A stretch of 64,000 nt of DNA from Athripsodes cinereus (lineage: Eukaryota; Arthropoda; Insecta; Trichoptera; Leptoceridae), in NCBI GenBank assembly GCA_947579605.1, contig OX388320.1:1550001-1614000 (forward strand). The letters are read 5' to 3'. This document shows positions 55,993 through 64,000 of the stretch, piece by piece; position 1 is the first letter of the stretch; every line of letters begins with the position of its first letter. The notes below the pieces were generated by a model. That model worked only from the letters and a program-made list of their open reading frames with translations, was not told the origin of the DNA and did not search any database. The position numbers and the translations under genes were made by a program.

Positions 55993-58900
55993 CGTACAAC
56001 TCGCATAGTTGTTGGCCCGAAAATTTTAAATGTACCTATTGTGTGGTGAATATGCCTAATCGTGAAGTTCAGAATTCTTATCTTTATTGTGTAATTATGT
56101 GTATTGATATTAATTGAAAATGTAATAATTTGATGTGTGTATGTATATGAAAACAATTTTAAAAAATGAAACAGGAATCGTAAGATAAATAATTTAAATG
56201 TCCGTATTTAAAAAATAAATGTATTGGTGTATAGCGCAAACGTTTGTCGCGAGTATTGTTATAATGTGGAGTAAAAAATCGATGCCGTATGAGAAAGAAT
56301 TGTATTGTAGAGAATATTCCATCGTAATGTTTCGTATTAAGCGGTGAACAGAACATCGTGATTCGACCTACATAATATAATGAAGATGTAGTGTGTATCT
56401 ATAATACGTCGCGCGCTAAGAAAAGATCGTATCAGTAGAGAACGATAATATTATTATACCGCAGTATACATACCTACCTATACAACGTGTAGTATGTACC
56501 TATACGTCGCAAGCGAAAGAAAGAGACATCATACAACCTACCTCAACATTGTAATAGAAATATTCACGCGCGAAACGGGAACTCCGCTTTACTAGTAAAA
56601 TGTATAGTTGAAAATAATAATATTGAAACGTAATATAGTAAACCATTTTGTACAAGTAAATTTGTTTTGCCGGTAAACAGAATTTTGTTGTAATGTTATT
56701 TTGATAGTAAATTCATTTTCGAACTGAGAATAAAAATCGATATTAAATTGAATTAAATTTTTTGAAACAGTAAAACGTTGTATTTGGAATAAATATCTTT
56801 ATTGAACTCTTGGAGAAATAATAGTAAATGAGCGTTGTTGTGTAAAGTTATGCGTAGTAGAATTTTGATAAGAATATATGTGCGTACGTAGTGATGTGAC
56901 GAAATAATAATGATGAATAATATTAAATAAATAATTTTTGTTTTGAGAAAATTAAAGTTAAAAAATAAATCGAAATGAATAATGTTAAACCTTCACGACC
57001 GTTCACGAAATTTGAAAAATAAATACACTTAACCCTTAGTGAACCATGACCGAATTTGTCAACCCTTTGTAAATAGTAATTGAATTTTTTTAATGTCAAG
57101 TTGTGAACTGTAACTGAATTTTTGAATTTAGTTAAGAAACAGTTAACCCTTTGATGACCATCGTTGAAAATTTTGACATTAACGTAAATAGTAGAATGAT
57201 GTTTTGTAATTTTTTTTTGAAATTAAAGAAGTAACCATGTAACGATGTAGAATTTTTGCTGTTGAATATTAACCCTTCGTGTACGGAATTTGTTATCTTT
57301 TGTGAAGTAATTAATTTTCTTGAAATATAATAATGTGACTTTTGCGGCTTATTACCATCGTGAAATATTGAAGTAACCTATGCCTTGTTTATTTGAGAAC
57401 TGAGTCCGTTTAGTGAATTGTTCCGTAAAGGTAAACTAACGAACGCTCTTTGAAAAAAAAAATGAGTTATGTTTATGTAATATGTAAAGCCGTGATAGGA
57501 GAGATGTGTTTAAATACTTTTTTGTGACCTTTTTGTGTAATCAATATAGAGACGATGTTATCTGGATGTGTGAAAGATAAATCGTAATGCTCTTTTTGAT
57601 GAATGTAGACAATGTGATTGCTAATCGTTCATGCCTATTATTTTGAAGTTTGAGTTTATATGACGTTTAATTCCGCGTAGGACACGTAGTAATCTCTTAT
57701 GAATTGTAATTGGAAATGTTTGGATGTAGTATATCCTTGTTGAATTAAATAATTTTGGTGACTTTATGTAAAGTTGTTTATGTTGCTTGAATACATTGGA
57801 AAATGTGATAGAACATTTTGACATTGAACGGAATGGCTTATGAAAGACACAGAATAAAACCTGTAGTGGAATGTTGGCTACAGATATTCAATGGGATAAT
57901 TTTAGTTAATTGTATGTTAGTGAATAAAGATGATGTATGAATCTGTTTATGAAAGGTGAGCCCTGTATGAAGAAGTAAATGTTGAATTTGAATAATGATG
58001 TATGTAAAGAATTTATTGAACTTGTAACTTGTATATTGTGTAGCAAAGATCGAAAGTTGTTCAATGTATTTGTCATGTATTAAGCCTGTGTGAGGGTAGC
58101 TCCCTCTGAGATTATCTCTATGTGAGAAATCTGTCTCTGTGTGAGAATTGTGACTATGTAATATGCGTAGAAGGATTTGACGCCAATAATGAATATCGGT
58201 TACTGTAAATGTGATTGCAGTTTTCGTGATTGACCATTATGTCATGTCTGCGTGTAAATTGTTTTTCTAATATGTATATGTCCTTATTATGTCTATGATT
58301 TCTTTCTGTGCTTTGCCAATATCTTTGTATGGTACATGGTACATGAAATCACTTGTATATGAGTGCTATTAAGCTTAATGGGTTAAATGAAGCGTAAATG
58401 TGGTATCTCTAATTCCATCTATACAAAATTGTTTATAATTATTTAGATCCCTTTATGTTACTTTTCCCTTGCCGGATACATGTAACTGGAATCGAAAATG
58501 ATGTAAACCAACTTCTTAAGTATGTAACTTTTGTTTTATATGTTTGTCATGTTAAAAATGTTAACTTGTCGTCGATCGTAGTAAAGGAATCCATCAATGA
58601 AACGTACGTATGTTGATAAATTGAAAGAAAGAATTTTATCACCATGTAAAACGAACCGTATATTGTAACGTAATACAGATCCTGAGTTTCTTATAAGGTT
58701 GTATTGTAAAATGTTTAAAGTTGTTGTTTTCATAACCTGTGTTTTTCATATACATGCACATATGCACATGTCTATATATATATATATGCACACCTCTATG
58801 TACTATTATATTGTTATGATTGTAGCTCTCAAACTTTTGTTAGGAGCCCCGTACTAAAACAACTAAAGTGAATTTTGTGTTATTATTAAGAAGTGTAAGT

Positions 58901-59245
58901 CAAAATCTGAAAACAGTTCGCATCAATTTTGACTATGGGCAATTTACCGCGAGTGTTTAATAATAATAATTGAATGGGCTATAGTGTGTAAGAAACAATT
59001 GTAATAGTATATAAGCTACCCTTTTTTTGAATTGTTTGTCTGTAATTGGGTACCTATGTAGTTGCTTATGTATCCAATGGTTCTCAACTTTTTATGTAAC
59101 CAGTGGTACTCAACTTTTTTATGTGACCAGTGGTATTCAATCTTTTCATGTAACCAGTGGTTCTCAACAATTTTTGTAGTGGTTCTCAACTTTTTTTTGT
59201 ATAATTGGGGAACTTGAAAATTTGTCGCTTCTCTTCAAATTTTCA
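55993..59245 (+). other. Non-coding interior of the large LTR element
   Basis: AT-rich, no Gag, protease, reverse transcriptase or integrase motifs in any frame. The phrase TTAACCCTT or AACCCTTTG recurs around 57028-57275, often before GTGAACC/GATGACC words. It may hold packaging or dimerisation signals, but nothing shows this directly. Confidence 0.75.
59070..59200 (+). repeat. 29-bp tandem repeat near the 3' end of the interior
   Basis: About five imperfect units of CCAGTGGTTCTCAACTTTTT plus ATGTAA, directly upstream of the purine tract and 3' LTR. Confidence 0.85.
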
Positions 59246-59265
59246 AGAGGGGCCGAAAGGGAGAA
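59246..59265 (+). other. Polypurine tract before 3' LTR
   Basis: AGAGGGGCCGAAAGGGAGAA, ending exactly at the 3' LTR start. Confidence 0.85.
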
Positions 59266-61816
59266 TGCTACGCATTAAATAATCGCTGCGGAGAAGTTCA
59301 TACTGGCTAATGTTCCTACAGTCAATTGTTGTCTGTGAGTCTTCCGTAATAATAATAATAATTGTACGTTACAAAGAACACGTGACTAGCTGGTGCACTC
59401 GGCCCAACATCGTATGATTCTCATTCCCTTGAAGAATAACCGTTAAACGTTTCTTGTCCCGATCGCGTCCTCTTGCAGTCAGTTGAATTCGGACCATGGT
59501 GACGTAATTACCTCCCGCCTGGCTTCTTAGCCATGCCATAATGTTGGCGCGAAATCGTTCGTTTCAATTCAAAATTGTATATTGTATTTAATTATTTATA
59601 TTGTATAAATATCTATCTGTCCGGTCCAGTTAATTAATAACTCATCTTACGAGTAAAGGTAGTGATAATTCAGTGAAAAGGACGTAACGATAATGTCGTC
59701 ACGCAACGTGTATTTTTGTAAATTTCTCCGTAAAGTAAATTAGAAACCATGTTTATCAAAGAATAGTACAATATGTGGTCAAAGTGATAATACCGTATAA
59801 AATAAAGGAATGATTAATATTGCATTGCCATCAGCAGAAAAACTTCAATGTCTTATAATAATGATCACCATAATTAAGTTATTCGTGGAAATGCTATCCG
59901 ATAATACTCTAAATCGTTGCATAAAACATATATGATTGTTTCGAGGATAACGCAACAAGTGCAATAAATCAACAGTTGGAATAATTATAGTTTGCACAGA
60001 ATATACTACTTCGAGTAACAGGAACCTTCCCTGATAGAGGCTTCGTCCGTGGCAAAATAGAGAAAGGAATGTGGAACTATCAAAGTGATATATGACCACC
60101 TGTTCGCGATCCGTGGGAGTACCTTAATATCAACACCTGTAGTGGAAAGAGAAGGCTTTGCACAGTCATCTGGCTGTGATAGTCTTATCTCATGCGGAAT
60201 CCTTCGTTTCAAGGAGAGCAATTGACATCATGTGCTAGGAATCAGGAGTCCCTTGCGTTTGTCATCTTGCGTATAGAATATTTCAACCCAAGTGTAGCGA
60301 CCCGTAGTTTCATTATAGGATAACCACTGTCTCGTTTGTACATGCGACCAATTGTAGTTGAAAATCTTGTAAGTACCAAAATAATATATTATGTATGTAT
60401 TCCAAAGGCCTGATAACATATCTGAACAGACCAAAACCTTATGATTGTATATGTATAACTATCTAATCTATTTGTCTTTTTACATTGTCACTGTTATATG
60501 TAACTGTTATCTCAATATAATTGAAACATTGTTTATGTTGAAAGGTAATGTCTGTTGGTTAACGTATTTTATACTTGAGTCGATAACGGAATTCCAAGTC
60601 AGAAATGTTCGGGATCTTTCATATGTAACTGTTTGCTAAAGTCATAAATTCATTTGCGATAATTTGGATTGAATAATCCTTCATTATTCTTACAGTAGTA
60701 TTCGTATCTGAGTATGTAACCTCTAGTGTAATTTCTCATTTCTAGTAATGGTGTTCCGTGGTTTTTTCATAATATAAACTAAAGCGAATGCTTGTGATAA
60801 TTTATACTTACATATATCCACGGCTCCCATAAATAACTAATGTAACTTGCCAAGTAAATAAACTCACCATTGTAAAAGGTTGACAATGCTTATATTTAGA
60901 TCTGTTCTCTGTACCATGTATATTAATATGTTTATGTAATTATGTATATTTCACAATGCCACTTTTATTTCAATATAATATGTCTGTTATAACCTCAAAA
61001 TATGTTTTCGTATCTCATAATTATAGTAATTCCCCAATGATATACACAGCGTGTATTGATGACCAACAATAAAAGTACCATTAAATAGTTATTCCCGGTT
61101 CAATTCCGGAACAAGATTTACATATAAATGTTTGATTATCAATGACAAGCTCAGGTTTGAATCCTGATTGTAACTATATGGGATAAATGTCTAACAAGGA
61201 GTATCTATTATTGAAATGTGTACTATAATATAACCTGGAAATAAGTATCAATCTGAAATAATGTCTACTTGGAGAGTTAACCTATGTTGCTTAAGCCTGG
61301 ATTAGTTAATCCACTGAGATAAATACTTAACTGAAGAATCACTATGGATTTCAATTGCTTAAATTACCTATATATATTCTGTAGTAATGATATGATGACC
61401 ATAAGAAAATGATGAAACCGAAGGATAAGGAATTCTCTGAACTTTATGTAAGTATATCTATGTACATGTCACTCACACAATACATTCCTCTTGCAGACTA
61501 AGTAGAATCATACCTAGACATGAACTTGAGCCAATATATTAATCTTTATATACTTTCTCTAAATATAATTTCTATTCTATGTGTTTCGCTTACGTACATT
61601 GCAAAATGTATGTAGCGAAGCTGGGGGTTACGAGCCAATTTATATACTTCTCTTATGTACAATTCATGTAAATTCATTTCTTTAAATAATTGATAAAAGA
61701 TTCTTTTGATAAATATGTATGTAATGAAGTGATGCGATCGTCCTGGTGGGACGATATCGTACCAATTTGTGTGCTCGTCCGTGGATGTAGCAATGTGGGC
61801 GGACGTGTACGTAACA
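59266..61816 (+). repeat. 3' LTR, 2,551 bp
   Basis: Matches 53421-55971. It ends at the CCGT duplication and the interrupted MITE end. Confidence 0.95.
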
Positions 61817-62244
61817 CCGTTTAAGGGTTATAGCAGTATGGCGGACTACCGAAAACTCGAAACAAATATGTGCTTATTTAATTAGAAATTAATGATAACT
61901 TAGATTTTTTTTGGTTGTATAATTTAAAGAATATCACTTTTATGAAGAATTTCTAGTTGTTGGTCTATGGAACTGGAGCGTCGAATTGTCATATATTTTG
62001 AAACACATAAAATATATGTCAGTACCTATCTAGTGTTTATTTATTATTATCAATTCTCTTTCAACAAATGTAAAAGGGTAGTTATAGTCATTACAGTTCA
62101 AATAAATAATATTTTCATGATAAAAATAATCTACACCGTGTTATAATGTCAGCTGTGGAGTGCCCTACAAAGAATAACTCTACTACTATTATTAAGAAGG
62201 TGGTTAAGGGTGGATTAGGGTATATTTCGTAGTACTTATCCAGG

Positions 62245-62350
62245 TTCATCATTTAATGGTTCGCGGAATTACCTTTAAAAAAAGGTATCACAATATTTTC
62301 TGTAAGTTTTCAAGTGTCCTGTAAAAGGTAGAAAATCGAACTAAAAATTA
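62245..62350 (-). mobile_element. SINE-like repeat A, degraded fragment
   Basis: GTAAGTTTTCAAGTGTCCTG and AAAAGGTAGAAAATCGAAC follow the family order on the minus strand; a weak GGTTCGCGGAATTACC lies before it. Confidence 0.45.
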
Positions 62351-62387
62351 CACTATCACAGCATTTTCTACAAATCCAAGTCATTTA

Positions 62388-62560
62388 TTAATTTATTTAT
62401 TTATTCTTTACTGTATATTAATGAGGTACATATTATTTCAAAGAAGGTACACATTCTCACTAAATACAGTCAATATATAGATGGCGAGTTTATCGCAAAG
62501 TGGCGATCTCTTCGTACTAACCCATCCAATTTACCAACGATTTTTTTGCGAAAAGTTATT
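62388..62560 (-). mobile_element. LINE 3'-UTR repeat G, copy 3
   Basis: TTTATTTATTTATTC tract, ACTGTATATTAATGAGGTAC, GGCGAGTTTATCGCAAAGTG and GCGATCTC, the same order as 8195-8345. Confidence 0.65.
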
Positions 62561-62649
62561 CATTCGTACTAACAAATCGTTTGCACTATCTCTGGTCCTA
62601 ATCTGATAGTACGTACCTACTCATGATTCGTTGTGAAATATCGTTAGTA

Positions 62650-63400
62650 TTTTTCTCAGTGCAGTCACCCTTTTTATGCCACTTAAAGTTAAAACATTCA
62701 GGATGGATGGCATTTTTTTTTTTTTTTTCTTTAAAAAGGTCAAGGGACCTTACATCCCTTGTGTCACTGCGACCATAATAGATCTATTGTGACATCCTTC
62801 TGTGTCATATCTCACTCTCAAGACCTAGGTGCGTAATGTAGCTCACTATTTGTCTTGGTGTGAGAAGTCTCACTTTCTCAGAGTCCAGCAGTGGACCTCC
62901 GAGGATGTGACTTCGGTTGCGAGCGAGTGCGTCACAGTTACAGAGGATGTGGATGGGCGTTTCATTATCCTCTGAACAGAATCTGCAGGTTGGGGTATCT
63001 GACAATCCAATTTTTGTCATATGCTTCCTTAGTCTGCAGTGTCCTGTCAAGGTCCGAGTTAGAATCCTTATTTGATTTTTATTAAGTTTTAGAACTTCTG
63101 TGGTGAATTTCCGCGAGTTCCGAATCAGTTCCTTCGCGTGCTTCAACCCTATGCTGTTGGACCAAATTTCATGGCTTTGATCCATGGCCCAGTTTTTTAG
63201 GCTAAGCCTGATAGTGCTAGACGGTAATCCGCATATAGGCTCAGGATCTATTGGTAGACTCTCAGCGCCAGTTCTAGCAAGTTCATCGGCAGCTTCGTTG
63301 CCTATGACTCCACAATGATGGATGGCATACTTCATCGCTTAACTGAAGATGATGATGAAAGTCGTGTCAAATGCTTTTATTTAGTACCTACTTCCAAAGC
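62650..63400 (+). mobile_element. SINE-like repeat A, interrupted by a LINE insertion
   Basis: The left part (62655-62713) has ATGCCACTTAAAG and ACATTCAGGATGGATGGCAT. The right part (63317-63400) has GATGGCATACTTCATCGC and TAACTGAAGATGATG. The two parts join across a 12-bp duplication. Confidence 0.75.
62714..63316 (-). pseudogene. LINE RNase H and C-terminal end, 5'-truncated, with 12-bp target duplication
   Basis: Minus-oriented insertion with a poly-T start (A-tail) at 62714-62728 and GATGGATGGCAT duplicated at 62702-62713 and 63317-63328. The frame, open to a stop near 62805, begins in the RNase H motif HCGVIGNEAADELARTGAES and continues to the knuckle region RTLTGHCRLRKHMTKIGLSD, TPTCRFCSEDNETPIHILCN (C-x2-C...H-x4-C). 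This is the C-terminus of a LINE with an RNase H domain (Jockey, I or R1 group). Reverse transcriptase is absent. Seven N-terminal codons of the apparent ORF come from the target SINE. Confidence 0.9.
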
Positions 63401-63651
63401 TATTATTATTTTTAATAGTGCAAAGAGCTTAAGTATTACTATGCCGTTAGCTTATTTGCTTTTCAATATATGGAGGATAATACACTAATTGTTGGTGACA
63501 AAAATTGTCCATTAAAATATCCATAGATAGTGTTGAAATATAAAAATCCAGGTAATGAAAATTAAACTTTATAATGAAAGAAAAAACTAGGCAATGAAAA
63601 TTATCTAGTTTTTTTTTAATACTCCCTATTCTATATTATACATACATACAT

Positions 63652-63895
63652 ACATACCATCACGCCGCTTCCCTCGCGGGGTAGGCAGAAAGGATCGAGC
63701 GCCACTTCCTTCTATCCTTGCATACATCTTTCGCTTCCGTCACTGTCATACAATTCCTCATGCATGCTCTCCTGTTCAATGTGCTCAACACGTGACCGTC
63801 CTGTAGGATTTGATTTAAATGATCTTGCCATTTAATCCTCGGACGTCCGCGTCTCCGAGCACCATTCCTCTCAGCCAAATATATCTTCTTAGTCG
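63652..63895 (-). mobile_element. LINE J 3' end, 5'-truncated
   Basis: CATCACGCCGCTTCCCTCGC to AGCCAAATATATCTTCTTAG; the encoded peptide AERNGARRRGRPRIKWQDHL...SAYPAREAA is almost the same as in 22862-23493. A (CATA)n tail lies at 63639-63656. It stops at about 63895. Confidence 0.88.
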
Positions 63896-64000
63896 TTTAT
63901 ATAAGTTGTTTATACCTAATTCTAAATTGGAATAATTTTAGAGTTTATAGAATACCAATTTGGACTACCTAAAATTAGAACGTTCCTATTTTAGTTAGTG

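Larger units (their letters stand above)
53421..61816 (+). mobile_element. Large non-autonomous LTR retrotransposon (LARD-like), 8.4 kb
   Basis: Two 2,551-bp direct repeats, starting TGCTACGCATTAAAT and ending GTACGTAACA, flank 3,294 bp. The 4-bp duplication CCGT (53417-53420, 61817-61820) shows a single integration. A primer site and a purine tract sit at the expected internal edges in plus orientation. No frame longer than about 90 codons in the interior and no Gag or Pol motif, so it depends on another element. I found no difference between the LTRs in the segments compared, so it is recent. Confidence 0.95.
53038..61827. mobile_element. piggyBac-like MITE split by the LTR element
   Basis: The left end is TTAA then CCCTTTAACGG (53034-53048). 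The right end is CCGTTTAAGGG then TTAT (61817-61831), one base off TTAA. Subterminal palindromes GGGGTATTTTTGTACCCC and GGGGTTCTTTTGGACCCC occur at 53080 and 53393. Without the 8.4-kb insertion the element is about 390 bp and non-coding. Confidence 0.75.
43507..64000 (-). other. Dop2R intron upstream of the TM4-TM5 exon (incomplete)
   Basis: At least 20.5 kb. The acceptor for the TM4-TM5 exon is at its low-coordinate end, and no TM1-TM3 exon was found up to 64000. About 43% is one 8.4-kb LTR element (53421-61816). Stretches without a nameable feature: 44720-45540, 45970-47140, 49440-49800, 50710-51710, 51800-52750, 61840-62240 and 63410-63640. Confidence 0.8.

Noticed and set aside
55845..56156. 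ORFs spanning the 5' LTR-interior junction
   Set aside because: They cross the primer site, lack retroelement motifs and lie on both strands.

Overview
This 64 kb window looks like insect nuclear DNA. It is strongly AT-rich, has very long introns, and is full of short, mostly 5'-truncated LINE tails, SINE-like repeats, MITEs and two LTR retrotransposons. The mixture of RTE-like, CR1-like and RLE-type LINEs, and the frequent TAGGTA/TACCTA words, suggest a moth or butterfly; that placement is an inference.

The only host gene I can support is a D2-like dopamine receptor (Dop2R family), on the minus strand across the whole window. Five exons are visible. In transcript order they are 43254-43506 (end of the TM3 DRY motif, TM4, second extracellular loop, TM5), 16474-16679, 8643-8735, 5320-5628 (all third intracellular loop) and 4130-4323 (end of that loop, start of TM6). 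Splice sites and reading phases agree at every junction. The exons for TM1-TM3 (beyond 64000) and for TM6-TM7 and the C-terminus (below 1) are not in the window. Two exons, 8643-8735 and 5320-5628, are symmetric phase-2 exons, so either can be skipped without changing frame. This predicts a set of third-loop isoforms.

Everything else is intron filled with mobile DNA. 1-4129: tail of an RLE-type LINE and small repeats. 4324-5319: a complete hAT-type MITE with an 8-bp target duplication, ending 52 bp from a splice donor. 5629-16473: LINE tails, SINE-like copies, and two perfect hairpins (61-bp and 100-bp arms). 16680-43253: the largest intron, with an RTE reverse-transcriptase pseudogene, many LINE tails, a 149-bp MITE, a ~540-bp TIR element, an inverted repeat enclosing a hammerhead-like core, a 132-bp x 3 tandem array, and a 3.36-kb internally deleted Ty3/gypsy-type element with one long ORF. 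43507-64000: SINE-like copies, a 110-bp-arm palindrome with hammerhead-like cores, CR1-like and RTE-like tails, a Helitron-like sequence, and an 8.4-kb LTR element with 2,551-bp LTRs and no coding internal region, nested in a piggyBac-like MITE.

The most interesting signals are the family of near-perfect inverted repeats (three of four carry CTGATGA...GAAA or a degenerate form, as in Penelope-like element ribozymes), the giant non-autonomous LTR element, the Gag-protease-integrase-tail ORF that stays open across a large deletion, and a SINE-like family whose 3' end matches that of a LINE in the same window.
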